DNA of 64,000 nucleotides from DASSTY01 sp035760645 (GCA_035760645.1 DASTSO010000073.1:1-64000), one strand, 5' to 3'; positions 7,995 to 16,812 are shown, numbered from the stretch's first letter. The notes: generated by a model from the sequence alone, not told the origin. Made by a program: numbers and translations.

Positions 7995-8716
7995 CGCACC
8001 GCATCCTGGTGGTGGACGACGAGCCCGACATCACCGCGCTGGTGGCCTATCACCTCGCCAAGGCGGGCTATCGCGTCTCGACCGCCGGGACCGGCGCCGA
8101 GGCGCTGCGCGCCGCGCGCGAGGAGCGGCCCGACGTGGTGGTGCTCGACCTGCAGCTGCCCGGGGTCTCGGGCTGGGACGTGCTGGCGGAGCTGCGCCGG
8201 CTCGACGAGACGCGGGAGGTGGGCGTCATCCTCCTCACCGCGCGGCGGGAGGAGGCCGACCGCATTCGCGGCCTCAGTCTCGGCGCCGACGATTACCTCA
8301 CGAAGCCGTTCTCACCCCAGGAGCTCACGCTGCGCGTGCAGGCGATCCTGCGCCGTCTGGCCGGTCCGACCATCGCGACGGGCGGCGTGCTCGCGGCGGG
8401 TCCGGTGCGGATCGATCGCGCCGCGCACCGCGCCTCGGTGAACGGCCGCGACCTCACGCTCACCGCGACCGAGTACAAGCTGCTCCTCACCCTCGTCGAG
8501 CGGCGCGGCCGGGTGCAGAGCCGGCCGCAGCTGCTCGAGACCGTCTGGGAGGCGCAGCCCGACATCCAGACGCGCACCGTGGACATGCACGTCCAGCGGC
8601 TCCGCACCAAGCTGGGCGAGGCCGGCGACCTGATCGAGACGGTGCGCGGCTTCGGCTACCGCTTCCGTACGGGCGTCGGCGGCGAGGGCACGACCTCCAC
8701 CCCACACGGCCGGTGA
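7991..8716 (+). CDS. phoB: Phosphate regulon response regulator PhoB
   Basis: A 241-aa OmpR/PhoB-type regulator. The receiver domain (1-120) has DD at 9-10, the phosphoacceptor Asp53 in VLDLQLPG, Thr83 in LLTAR and Lys105 in TKPF. A winged-helix DNA-binding domain (about 135-230) ends with the typical RTVDMHVQRLRTKL and VRGFGYRF motifs. Assignment as PhoB, not another OmpR member, rests on position: phoR follows with a GTGA overlap, and porin, pst, phoU and ppx come next. It likely binds the 11-nt-spaced repeats found at six places in this window. Confidence 0.93.
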   Translation: MTHRILVVDDEPDITALVAYHLAKAGYRVSTAGTGAEALRAAREERPDVVVLDLQLPGVSGWDVLAELRRLDETREVGVILLTARREEADRIRGLSLGADDYLTKPFSPQELTLRVQAILRRLAGPTIATGGVLAAGPVRIDRAAHRASVNGRDLTLTATEYKLLLTLVERRGRVQSRPQLLETVWEAQPDIQTRTVDMHVQRLRTKLGEAGDLIETVRGFGYRFRTGVGGEGTTSTPHGR

Positions 8717-10437
8717 GCTTCGTCAAGCGGCTGGTCCTGGGCACCATCCTCGTGCTCATCCTCACCGCCGCCGTCCTGGTGACGACGGCCGAGCGGTCGC
8801 TGCGCACGGACCTCGACCACGACCTCGTGCGCACCCTCGTGCGCGAGGCGCGGCTGGTCGGGCGGGCACTCCCGCCCGACTCCCTGGAGTGGCAGGCGAT
8901 GGTCGTCCGGCTCGCCCACGAGAACGCGAGCCGCATCACGCTCGTCGATCCGAGCGGGCGGGTGCGCGCCGACAGCGACATCCCGGCGGACTCGCTCCGC
9001 TGGGTACCGAACCACCACGACCGCCCCGAGGTGCGGGAGGCGCTCGCGGGGCGGGTCGGCACGGCGGTGCGCTTCAGCGAGAGCGTGGGGCGCGACCTGC
9101 GCTACGTGGCGATCCGGAGCGCCTCCGGGCTCGTCGTGCGGGTCGCGGCGAGCCCGCACCCGGTGGACGAGCTGATGCGGCGCGTGCGCCGCGCGATGCT
9201 GGGCGCCGCGCTCGTCGCGGTGGCGATCGGCTCGCTCGCCGCCTTCCTCGCCGGGCGCGCGATCACGGGGCCGCTCACCGCGCTCGCCGGCGCCGCCCGC
9301 GCCATCGCCGCGGGCTCGCCGCCGCGCCTGCCCCACTCGGGCATCGCCGACATCGACGCGCTGGTGCAGGCGCTGCGGCAGATGCACCAGCAGCTCGCCG
9401 ACCGCTTCGCCGAGCTCCGGCGCGAGCAGGCCGAGTCGGCGGCGCTCGTCGACGCGATGGTCGAGGGCGTGATCGCGGCCGACGGGCGAGGGCGCATCGT
9501 CACGGCCAACCCCGCCGCCCGCCGGCTCCTCGGCTACCCGCCGGACCAGCCGCTGCCGGCGCTCGCCGAGCTCTTCCGCTCGCGCGAGGCGCGCGAGGTG
9601 GTGGAGGCCGTCCTCGGGGGCGCGGTGGTCGAGGGCCGCCAGCTCGACAAGGACGGCCGCACCTTCGGCGTGAGCGCGCGCCCCCTGCCGGCCGGAGGCG
9701 CGGTGCTCGTCCTGCACGACCTCACCGAGCTGCGGCGGCTCGAGGCGGTGCGGCGCGACTTCGTCGCCAACGTCTCCCACGAGCTCAAGACGCCGCTCAC
9801 CTCGATCTCGGGCTACGCCGAGACGCTCCTCGGCGAGGCGGCCGGGGGCGCGGCCGCCGACCCGGCGACGACCACCCGCTTTCTCGAGACCATCCTCGCC
9901 AACGCGCGCCGCATGCAGCGCCTGGTGGACGACCTGCTCGACCTCTCGCGCATCGAATCGGGTCGCTGGCAGCCGCACCTCGCCCCGACGAGCGTCGAGG
10001 CCGTGGCGCGGGAGGCGTGGAGCGGCCTGGCCGAGCGGGCCCGGGAACGCGACGTCGCCTTCGCGCTCGAGGTGGCGCCCGAGGCCGCCACGCTCGTGGC
10101 GGACCGGGACGCGTTCTGTCAGATCCTCGTCAACCTCTTCGACAACGCGCTGCGTCACACGCCGTCCGGCGGGCGGATCGTCTGCCGCGCGCGCCCGGCC
10201 GACGGCGGCACGGCGGTGAGCGTCGCCGACACCGGCAGCGGCATCGGGCGCGAACACCTGCCGCGCATCTTCGAGCGCTTCTACCGCGCCGACCCGTCGC
10301 GCGCCCGCGCCGCGGGCGGCACCGGGCTGGGGCTGGCCATCGTGAAGCATCTGGTCGAGGCCCACCACGGCCGGGTCGCCGCCGACAGCACCCTCGGCCA
10401 GGGCACCACCGTCACCTGCTGGTTCCCGCCGGCCTGA
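8713..10437 (+). CDS. phoR: Phosphate sensor histidine kinase PhoR
   Basis: A 574-aa membrane kinase starting at GTG, overlapping phoB by 4 bp. Order: TM helix (about 7-25), a periplasmic region of ~130 residues, a second TM helix (about 160-185), HAMP, a PAS domain (about 240-330), HisKA with the phospho-His at residue 356 in NVSHELKTPL, and HATPase with NLFDNALRHT, DTGSGIG and GTGLGLAIVKHLV. The domain set matches periplasmic-loop PhoR/PnpS kinases. PhoR phosphorylates PhoB under phosphate limitation, with PhoU and the Pst transporter as partners encoded just downstream. Confidence 0.93.
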   Translation: MSFVKRLVLGTILVLILTAAVLVTTAERSLRTDLDHDLVRTLVREARLVGRALPPDSLEWQAMVVRLAHENASRITLVDPSGRVRADSDIPADSLRWVPNHHDRPEVREALAGRVGTAVRFSESVGRDLRYVAIRSASGLVVRVAASPHPVDELMRRVRRAMLGAALVAVAIGSLAAFLAGRAITGPLTALAGAARAIAAGSPPRLPHSGIADIDALVQALRQMHQQLADRFAELRREQAESAALVDAMVEGVIAADGRGRIVTANPAARRLLGYPPDQPLPALAELFRSREAREVVEAVLGGAVVEGRQLDKDGRTFGVSARPLPAGGAVLVLHDLTELRRLEAVRRDFVANVSHELKTPLTSISGYAETLLGEAAGGAAADPATTTRFLETILANARRMQRLVDDLLDLSRIESGRWQPHLAPTSVEAVAREAWSGLAERARERDVAFALEVAPEAATLVADRDAFCQILVNLFDNALRHTPSGGRIVCRARPADGGTAVSVADTGSGIGREHLPRIFERFYRADPSRARAAGGTGLGLAIVKHLVEAHHGRVAADSTLGQGTTVTCWFPPA

Positions 10438-10443
10438 CCGCCG

Positions 10444-10482
10444 CGTTGCCGAGCCGTTACGCCCGCATCGGCCGGGCGTGAC
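10444..10482 (+). promoter_or_regulatory. Pho-box-like 11-nt repeat after phoR
   Basis: CGTTGC at 10444, CGTTAC at 10455, a degenerate CATCGG at 10466 and CGTGAC at 10477 are all in 11-nt register. The site begins 6 bp after the phoR stop and ends 21 bp before an ATG at 10504. It may drive the short reading frame at 10504 or form a distal part of the porin promoter. Confidence 0.5.
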
Positions 10483-10503
10483 GTCGCGGGGCGATCGTCA
10501 GGC

Positions 10504-10728
10504 ATGTCCCATTCGCTTCCCTCCGTTCCGTCGGTTCCGTCCGTTCCGTCATTCCCGCCCTGCTCGCCGCCCGAGCCGTCCGCCGGCCGGCCCGGCCGGC
10601 CCGGCGGGCCGCGGCGAGCCGAGCGCGACACTTCGGCGCTCGCCCGGGTCGCGCGGCTCGCCTACGCCCTTCGCGAGGACGCGCTCTTCCGCGACCCGTT
10701 CGCCACCGGCGCCCCGAGCCGCCGCTGA
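10504..10728 (+). CDS. Possible short protein, low confidence
   Basis: The 488 bases between phoR and the porin gene hold no convincing gene. The best candidate is this 74-aa frame. It starts 21 bp after a Pho-like repeat, has an SVPSVPSVPS repeat coming from GTTCCGTCC-type DNA repeats (about 10515-10552), a GC-rich CCGGCC stretch, and a C-terminal part reading ARLAYALREDALFRDPFA that looks more like ordinary protein. No SD sequence, signal peptide or family is seen. The rest of the interval (10729-10806) is GC-rich and featureless up to the second Pho array. Confidence 0.25.
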   Translation: MSHSLPSVPSVPSVPSFPPCSPPEPSAGRPGRPGGPRRAERDTSALARVARLAYALREDALFRDPFATGAPSRR

Positions 10729-10806
10729 GCGCGGGAGCGCCGGGCGGGTCCCGCCCGCACCCGATGCCGTCCCCGAACCGCCCCGCCCTCCGGTCCGGGC
10801 GGCGCT

Positions 10807-10856
10807 CGTTACGCCCTCGTTACCCGGCGACGGGCGCCGCGTGACAGACGCGTGAG
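10807..10856 (+). promoter_or_regulatory. Five-unit Pho-box-like array upstream of porin-pstS
   Basis: Units in exact 11-nt register: CGTTAC 10807, CGTTAC 10818, GACGGG 10829 (degenerate), CGTGAC 10840, CGTGAG 10851. This is the longest array in the window. It ends 69 bp before the porin start. Direct repeats with an 11-nt period are the known architecture of PhoB/PhoP sites in other bacteria; assignment here is by pattern and context. Confidence 0.7.
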
Positions 10857-10925
10857 TTCTTTCCGGCGTTCCGAGGTAGTCCGGCGCCGGCCGTCCGCGG
10901 CGCCCCAACCATTCCGGAGGTCTCC

Positions 10926-12068
10926 GTGAGGGCTCGTTCCATCGTGCAGGTCGTCGCTTCCACCCTGATTCCGGGCCTCGTCGCGGCCGGCGCGCTGGCG
11001 GCGCAGACCCCGGCCTCGCAATCGCCGGGGCAGCCGGCTCCGGCGGTGACGGACGCGACCACCAGGGACTCGACCCCGAAAGCCCCGGCCGCGAAGGCGC
11101 CGGCGTCGCCGGTCACGGTGGGCGGCGTCGTCTACGCGCAATACGGCTGGGCCTTCAGCGACACCGTGGCGCGCACGAACAACTTCGACGTCACCCGCGC
11201 CTACGTGAACGTGCTCGGCAAGTTCGGCGGCGGCATCGGCGGCCGGGTCACCACCGACGTCTATCGCGTGGCCGACGGCTCGCTCTCGATCCGGCTCAAG
11301 TACGCCTACGCGACGTGGCAGCCCGAGGGCAGCCCGCTCACCTTCAAGCTCGGCCAGATGCACACGCCCTGGGTCGACTTCGAGGAGACGCTCTGGGGCT
11401 ACCGGATGCAGGGCACCATCGCGCTCGACCGCAACGGCTACATCTCCTCCTCCGACTTCGGCGCCGGCGTCGACGGCACCTGGGCGAACGACCGGGTCAA
11501 CCTGCAGCTCGGCGTCTACAACGGCGAGGGCTACAGCAAGGCGCCCGGCGACAAGCGCAAGGACGTGAGCGGCCGCGTCTCGGTGCGGCTCCTCGACACC
11601 GACGACATGAGCCGCGTCGGCGGCGTGCGCCTGACCGCCTTCGGCCAGCTCGGCACCCCGACCGGCGGCGGCATCCGCAACCGCTACATCGGCATGCTCT
11701 CCTATCACTCGAAGCTCCTCACCCTCGCCGGCGAGTACGCCGTCACGCGCGACCGGCTCGACGCGCCGCCGGCGCCGGCCACCCCGACCGCGACCGCCGT
11801 GGGGCACGTCTTCAGCGGCTTCGGCGTGGTGCGGGTGCCGCGCACGCCGGTCGGCGTGATGGGCCGCGTGGACGTGGTGGACCCGAACAAGGACGTGGAC
11901 GGCGACCGGCAGACGCGCGTCATCGCCGGCGTCTCCTACCAGGTGAGCCCCAACCTCCGGCTCCTCGGCGACGTCGACCTGCTGAGCTTCCAGACCGCGC
12001 CCGCGCCGGCGAGCGCCGCGGCGCTGGGCCGCAACAACGCGCTCGCGCAGCTCGAGCTGAAGTTCTGA
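10926..12068 (+). CDS. Phosphate-regulated outer-membrane porin (OprP/OprO-like)
   Basis: A 380-aa protein with a signal peptide (about 1-26, cleaved after ALAAQ), a Thr/Ala/Pro-rich stretch, and then alternating beta strands ending in the aromatic C-terminus LELKF expected for an outer-membrane barrel. GTG start at 10926 is backed by GGAGG 6 bp before it. It looks like the 16-strand phosphate-selective porin superfamily. Position between phoR and pstS and the five-unit Pho-like array upstream indicate a role in letting phosphate or polyphosphate through the outer membrane under starvation. Selectivity cannot be read from sequence. Confidence 0.85.
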   Translation: MRARSIVQVVASTLIPGLVAAGALAAQTPASQSPGQPAPAVTDATTRDSTPKAPAAKAPASPVTVGGVVYAQYGWAFSDTVARTNNFDVTRAYVNVLGKFGGGIGGRVTTDVYRVADGSLSIRLKYAYATWQPEGSPLTFKLGQMHTPWVDFEETLWGYRMQGTIALDRNGYISSSDFGAGVDGTWANDRVNLQLGVYNGEGYSKAPGDKRKDVSGRVSVRLLDTDDMSRVGGVRLTAFGQLGTPTGGGIRNRYIGMLSYHSKLLTLAGEYAVTRDRLDAPPAPATPTATAVGHVFSGFGVVRVPRTPVGVMGRVDVVDPNKDVDGDRQTRVIAGVSYQVSPNLRLLGDVDLLSFQTAPAPASAAALGRNNALAQLELKF

Positions 12069-12105
12069 TTCCCTCTCACACGCACCCAGGAAGAGGACCC
12101 ACCAG

Positions 12106-13194
12106 ATGACGATCCAGATGCTCCGCGGGACGGCCCTGCTCCTCGCCGTCGGCCTCGTCGCCGCGGCCTGCGGGGGTGAGCGCGGCGGCGCCCCCGGCGC
12201 CGGGGCGGCGGCGGGCGCGCCGACGAGCGGCGGCAGCGCCGCCCTCACCGGCGCGGGCGCCACCTTCCCGAGCCCGATCTACCAGAAGTGGTTCGACACC
12301 TACGCCAAGCAGACCGGCGTCAAGATCAACTATCAGTCGATCGGCTCGGGCGGCGGCATCCGGCAGTTCACCGAGGGCACCGTGGACTTCGGCGCCACCG
12401 ACGGCCCGATGACCGACGCGCAGATCCAGGCGGCCCAGGGCAACGTGCTGCACCTGCCCACCGTGCTCGGCGCCGTGGTGCTGACGTACAACCTCCCCGC
12501 GCTCGGCCAGACGAAGCTCCGGCTCGACGGCCCGACGATCGCCGACATCTACCTCGGCACGATCACGAAGTGGGACGACCGGCGGATCGCCGCGCTGAAC
12601 CCGGGCGTCCAGCTGCCGAGCATGGACATCATCGTGGTGCACCGCTCCGACGGGTCGGGCACGAGCTTCATCTTCACCGACTACCTCTCGAAGGTGTCGC
12701 CGCAGTGGCAGCGCGGCCCGGGCAAGGGGACGAGCCTCGCCTGGCCCACGGGCCTGGGCGGCAAGGGGAACGAGGGCGTCACGCAGCAGGTGAAGCAGAC
12801 CGAGGGCGGCATCGGCTACGTCGAGCTGATCTACGCGGTCTCCAACAACCTGGCTTACGCGTCCGTGAAGAACCGGGCGAACGCCTTCGTCGAGCCCACG
12901 GTCGCGTCGGTCACGGCCGCGGCGGCGAGCGCGGAGCTCGGGGCCGACACCGACTTCCGCGTCTCGATCACCGACGCGCCGGGGGCCGACGCGTACCCGA
13001 TCGCGTCGTTCACCTGGCTGCTGGTCCACAAGCAGATGCCGGACCCGGCCAAGGCCAAGGCGCTCCACGACTTCCTGGGCTGGATGCTGGGCGCCGACGC
13101 GCAGCGCCAGGCGGCCGAGCTCCACTACGCGCCGCTGCCGGCCAAGGTCATCGACCTCGAGCGCCAGCGGCTGGCCGCGCTCCAGGGGAGCTGA
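12106..13194 (+). CDS. pstS: Phosphate ABC transporter substrate-binding lipoprotein
   Basis: A 362-aa PstS. The signal peptide ends in a lipobox with Cys at residue ~23 (VAAAC), so it should be lipid-anchored. After a Gly/Ala linker comes the diagnostic TGAGATFPSPIYQKW, later QSIGSGGGIRQF, the phosphate-binding RSDGSGTSF loop, and YVELIYA. It binds inorganic phosphate in the periplasm and delivers it to PstCA. SD-like GGAAGAGGA precedes the ATG, 37 bp after the porin stop, so both probably share the upstream Pho array. Confidence 0.96.
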   Translation: MTIQMLRGTALLLAVGLVAAACGGERGGAPGAGAAAGAPTSGGSAALTGAGATFPSPIYQKWFDTYAKQTGVKINYQSIGSGGGIRQFTEGTVDFGATDGPMTDAQIQAAQGNVLHLPTVLGAVVLTYNLPALGQTKLRLDGPTIADIYLGTITKWDDRRIAALNPGVQLPSMDIIVVHRSDGSGTSFIFTDYLSKVSPQWQRGPGKGTSLAWPTGLGGKGNEGVTQQVKQTEGGIGYVELIYAVSNNLAYASVKNRANAFVEPTVASVTAAAASAELGADTDFRVSITDAPGADAYPIASFTWLLVHKQMPDPAKAKALHDFLGWMLGADAQRQAAELHYAPLPAKVIDLERQRLAALQGS

Positions 13195-13222
13195 GCGGCA
13201 CACGCGATCGGGCCGGCCGCTG

Positions 13223-13250
13223 TGACGAGTCCGTTACACGGCCGTGACCG
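13223..13250 (+). promoter_or_regulatory. Three-unit Pho-box-like array upstream of pstC
   Basis: TGTGAC 13223, CGTTAC 13234 and CGTGAC 13245 sit in exact 11-nt register. A TCTAGG near 13269 could be the -10, giving a very short leader before the ATG at 13286. This suggests pstCABB-phoU-ppx has its own phosphate-controlled promoter separate from porin-pstS. Confidence 0.7.
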
Positions 13251-13285
13251 ATCGGGGAGGTGGCCGGTCTAGGTTCCTGCCATCT

Positions 13286-14305
13286 ATGACGGCCACCTCC
13301 CCTACCCTGCCCCCGAGCCCCGGCACGGCGGGTTCCCCGGATCCGCTGGGTCCGGCGGGCGCCGCACCGGGGCTCGAGCGCGCGAGCCGCGGCGATCGCG
13401 TCTTCCGCCTCGGGCTCCTGTTCGCGGCGCTCGCGATTCCGCTGCTCCTCGGCTTCCTGGTTTACGAGCTCTGGGTCGGCGCCGCCCCGGCGGTCGGCCG
13501 CTTCGGGCTCGGCTTCGTCACCTCGAGCACCTGGGACCCGGTCGCCGGCGAGTTCGGCGCGCTCCCGCTCATCTACGGCACCCTCGTCAGCTCGGCCCTC
13601 GCGCTGCTGATCGCCGTGCCGCTCTCGCTCGCGGTGGCGATCTACCTGACCGAGTTCGCGCCGGCCGCGATCCGCCAGCCGGTGGCGCAGGTGATCGGCC
13701 TCCTCGCCGCGATCCCGAGCGTCGTCTACGGCCTCTGGGGGATCTTCGTCCTGGTGCCGCTGCTGCGGCAGACGCTCTTTCCCTTCCTGCGCGACACCCT
13801 CGGCTTCCTCCCGCTCTTCAGCGGGCCGATCTACGGCCCCTCGATGCTCGCCGCCGGGATCATCCTCGCGATCATGGTCATGCCCTACGTCATGAGCGTC
13901 TCGCGCGAGGTGCTCCTCGCCGTGCCGGCGAGCCAGCGCGAGGCGGCGCTCGGGCTGGGGGCGACGCGCTGGGAGGCGGTGCGCCACGCGGTGCTCCCCT
14001 ACGCCCGCTCGGGCATCGTGGGCGCCGTCATCCTCGGCCTGGGCCGCGCGCTCGGCGAGACGATGGCCGTGACGATGGTCATCGGCAACCGCCACGCCAT
14101 CGCGAGCTCGCTCTTCGCGCCGGGCTACACGATGTCGGCGGCGATCGCCAACGAGTTCAGCGAGGCGGTGAGCGACCTGCACCTCGCCGCGCTCATGTAC
14201 GTGGCGTTCGCGCTGTTCGTCCTCACGGTGCTCGTGAACGCCGGCGCCCGGCTGCTCATCTGGCGCGTCGCCCGCGGGTCGGGGGCGGGGAGCCGGGTCC
14301 TGTGA
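13286..14305 (+). CDS. pstC: Phosphate ABC transporter permease PstC
   Basis: A 339-aa inner-membrane permease. ATG 13286 was chosen over an in-frame GTG at 13244 because that one lies inside the Pho repeat array. A Pro-rich cytosolic N-terminus is followed by six helices, starting with LGLLFAALAIPLLLGF. The EAA-type cytoplasmic loop reads EAALGLGATRWEAVRHAVLPYARSG, and GLGRALGETMAV follows, as in all PstC proteins. With PstA it forms the channel for phosphate import. The stop overlaps the pstA GTG start. Confidence 0.95.
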   Translation: MTATSPTLPPSPGTAGSPDPLGPAGAAPGLERASRGDRVFRLGLLFAALAIPLLLGFLVYELWVGAAPAVGRFGLGFVTSSTWDPVAGEFGALPLIYGTLVSSALALLIAVPLSLAVAIYLTEFAPAAIRQPVAQVIGLLAAIPSVVYGLWGIFVLVPLLRQTLFPFLRDTLGFLPLFSGPIYGPSMLAAGIILAIMVMPYVMSVSREVLLAVPASQREAALGLGATRWEAVRHAVLPYARSGIVGAVILGLGRALGETMAVTMVIGNRHAIASSLFAPGYTMSAAIANEFSEAVSDLHLAALMYVAFALFVLTVLVNAGARLLIWRVARGSGAGSRVL

Positions 14306-15153
14306 CGTCGACGCGTCGCGCCCTCCGGCGGCGGGTGAGCAACGCCATGGTCGGCCTCATGCTGGCCGCCGTGGTGCTCGCCGTGCTGCCGCTCTTCGTC
14401 ATCCTCGCCTACCTGCTCGTGAAGGGCGTCGGGAGCCTGAGCCCGGACTTCTTCACCCGGCTTCCCGCCCCCGCCGGCGAGACGGGGGGTGGCGTGGCCC
14501 ACGCCATCGTCGGCACCCTGCTCATGGTGGCGACCGCCTGCGCCATCGGGCTCCCGGTCGGCATCGGCGCGGGGCTCTACTGCGCCGAGTATCCGGGGAG
14601 CCGGCTCACCTGGCTCACGCGCTTCGTCGCCGACGTGCTCAACGGCACGCCCTCGATCGTCGTCGGCGTCTTCGTCTGGGCCTGGGTGGTGGCGCCCCAG
14701 AAGCACTTCTCGGGCTTCGCCGGGAGCGTGGCGCTCGCGCTCCTCATGGTGCCGATGGTCATGCGCACCACCGAGGAGATGGTGCGCCTGGTCCCCAACT
14801 CGCTGCGCGAGGCGGCGCTGGCGCTGGGCTATCCGCGCTGGCGCACCAGCCTGCGGGTCATCGTGCCGGCCGCCTCGGCGGGCATCGTGACCGGCAGCCT
14901 GCTCGCCATCGCGCGCGTGGCGGGCGAGACGGCGCCGCTCCTCTTCACCGCCCTCGGCAGCCAGTACATGACGACGAAGCTCGGCGAGCCGATGGCCGCG
15001 CTGCCGCTCGTCGTCTACACCTACGCCACCGGCCCCTACGAGGAGTGGCACCGGTTCGCCTGGGCCGCGGCGCTCGTGCTCATCCTGCTCGTCCTGGCAC
15101 TCAGCCTGGCCGCGCGCCTGGTGACCCGCCGGAGGTTCGGCTCGCATGGCTGA
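14302..15153 (+). CDS. pstA: Phosphate ABC transporter permease PstA
   Basis: A 283-aa permease, GTG start in a GTGA overlap with pstC. Six predicted helices, with the conserved FNGTPS-like motif as LNGTPSIVVGVF, the coupling loop EAALALGYPRWRTSLRVIVPAASAG and ARVAGETAPLLFTALG. It pairs with PstC. The 3' end overlaps pstB by 8 bp. Length and motifs are normal for the family. Confidence 0.95.
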   Translation: MTSTRRALRRRVSNAMVGLMLAAVVLAVLPLFVILAYLLVKGVGSLSPDFFTRLPAPAGETGGGVAHAIVGTLLMVATACAIGLPVGIGAGLYCAEYPGSRLTWLTRFVADVLNGTPSIVVGVFVWAWVVAPQKHFSGFAGSVALALLMVPMVMRTTEEMVRLVPNSLREAALALGYPRWRTSLRVIVPAASAGIVTGSLLAIARVAGETAPLLFTALGSQYMTTKLGEPMAALPLVVYTYATGPYEEWHRFAWAAALVLILLVLALSLAARLVTRRRFGSHG

Positions 15154-16003
15154 GATCCCGACCCTGACCCCCGACCGCGCGCCCCGCGTCGCCCCGGCCG
15201 CCGCGCCGGCGGCGGCGGCGGCCGGCCCCACGGACGCGCCGATCCGGATCGCCACCGAGCGGCTCACGGCGATGTACCACAAGTTCACCGCCGTGAAGGA
15301 TGTCACGCTCGACTTCGCGGCCAACCGGGTGCACGCGCTGATCGGCCCGTCGGGCTGCGGCAAGAGCACCTTCCTGCGCACCCTGAACCGGATGCACGAG
15401 CTCACCGAGGGCGGGTGGATCACCGGCCGGGTGCGGCTCGACGGGCACGACATCTACGCCCCGGCCGTGAGCGCGATGCAGGTGCGGCGGAAGATCGGCA
15501 TGGTCTTCCAGAAACCGACGCCGTTCCCGACGATGTCGATCTACGACAACGTCGCGGCGGGGCTGCGGGTGGGGACGGCGGCGGGACGCCCGCGCGGGGC
15601 GGCGCTCGACGAGGTGGTCGAGCGGGCGCTGCGCGACGCGGCGCTGTGGGACGAGGTGAAGGACCGGCTCCACGGCTCCGCCGGCGCGCTCTCGGGCGGC
15701 CAGCAGCAGCGGCTCTGCATCGCGCGCACCATCGCGCCGCGGCCCGAGGTCGTGCTGCTCGACGAGCCGACGAGCGCGCTCGATCCCATCGCCACGCAGA
15801 AGATCGAGGAGCTGCTCTTCACCCTGAAGCTCGACTACACGATCGTCATCGTCACGCACAGCATGCAGCAGGCGGCCCGCGTCTCGGACACGACCACCTT
15901 CTTCTACCTCGGCGCGATGATCGAGACCGGCCCCACCCGCGAGATCTTCACCGCGCCGCGGCACGAGCGGACCGAGGCCTACATCACGGGACGGTTCGGA
16001 TGA
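15146..16003 (+). CDS. pstB: Phosphate ABC transporter ATPase PstB (first copy)
   Basis: A 285-aa ABC ATPase that powers phosphate import. A ~35-residue Ala/Pro-rich extension precedes the core. Walker A GPSGCGKST, Q-loop MVFQKPTPFP, signature LSGGQQQR, Walker B VVLLDEPTSALDP and the H-loop VTHSMQQ are intact. The PFP after the Q-loop is diagnostic of PstB. The stop overlaps the start of a second, diverged PstB. The C-terminal TEAYITGRFG ending is shared almost exactly with that copy. Confidence 0.95.
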   Translation: MAEIPTLTPDRAPRVAPAAAPAAAAAGPTDAPIRIATERLTAMYHKFTAVKDVTLDFAANRVHALIGPSGCGKSTFLRTLNRMHELTEGGWITGRVRLDGHDIYAPAVSAMQVRRKIGMVFQKPTPFPTMSIYDNVAAGLRVGTAAGRPRGAALDEVVERALRDAALWDEVKDRLHGSAGALSGGQQQRLCIARTIAPRPEVVLLDEPTSALDPIATQKIEELLFTLKLDYTIVIVTHSMQQAARVSDTTTFFYLGAMIETGPTREIFTAPRHERTEAYITGRFG

Positions 16004-16812
16004 CCCACGGCGCCCTCCGCGCGACGCTCGCCCCCCGCCCCGCGCCCGCCCCCGCCGACCGGCCGGCGATCGTGGTCCGCGACTTCGGCTTCAGCTACGG
16101 CGCGCGCCGGGTGCTGCGGGACGTCTCGCTCGACATCCCGCGCCGCGCCGTCACGGCGATCATCGGCCCCTCGGGCTGCGGCAAGAGCACCTTCCTGCGC
16201 TCGATCAATCGGCTGAACGACCTCATCCCCGGCGCCCGCTACGAGGGCGACATCGCCGTGGACGGCCAGTCGGTGCTCGACCGGCGCGTGGATCTCGTCG
16301 AGCTGCGGCAGCGCGTCGGCATGGTGTTCCAGCGGCCCAACCCGTTCCCGAAGTCGATCTTCGACAACGTCGCCTTCGGGCCGTGGCTCAACCGGCTGGT
16401 GACCCGGCGCGAGCTGCCGGACGTGGTCGAGCAGTGCCTCCGGCGCGCCGCGCTGTGGGACGAGGTGAAGGACCGCCTCGACGCCCCGGCGACCGGGCTC
16501 TCGGGCGGCCAGCAGCAGCGGCTCTGCATCGCCCGCGCGCTCGCCAACCAGCCCGAGGTGCTCCTGATGGACGAGCCGGCCAGCGCGCTCGACCCCATCG
16601 CCACCCAGCGGATCGAGGAGCTGCTCTTCGAGCTCAAGCGCGACTACACGATCGTCATCGTCACGCACAACATGCAGCAGGCGGCCCGCGTCTCCGACCT
16701 CACCGGGTTCTTCGACCGCGGCGAGCTCGTCGAGTTCGGGCCCACCGATCGGCTCTTCACCCGCCCGGCCCACGAGCGGACCGAGGCGTACATCACCGGG
16801 AGATTCGGATGA
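16000..16812 (+). CDS. pstB: Phosphate ABC transporter ATPase PstB (second copy)
   Basis: A 270-aa ABC ATPase, start ATG 16000 in an ATGA overlap with the first pstB. Walker A GPSGCGKST, Q-loop MVFQRPNPFPKS, signature LSGGQQQR, Walker B VLLMDEPASALDP and VTHNMQQ are all present. The Q-loop region (RPNPFPKSIFDNVAFG) is closer to textbook PstB than that of the first copy. One dimer of ATPases serves each PstCA, so the pair could form a heterodimer or alternate homodimers. Both copies appear functional, and the overlap implies co-translation. Confidence 0.95.
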   Translation: MTHGALRATLAPRPAPAPADRPAIVVRDFGFSYGARRVLRDVSLDIPRRAVTAIIGPSGCGKSTFLRSINRLNDLIPGARYEGDIAVDGQSVLDRRVDLVELRQRVGMVFQRPNPFPKSIFDNVAFGPWLNRLVTRRELPDVVEQCLRRAALWDEVKDRLDAPATGLSGGQQQRLCIARALANQPEVLLMDEPASALDPIATQRIEELLFELKRDYTIVIVTHNMQQAARVSDLTGFFDRGELVEFGPTDRLFTRPAHERTEAYITGRFG

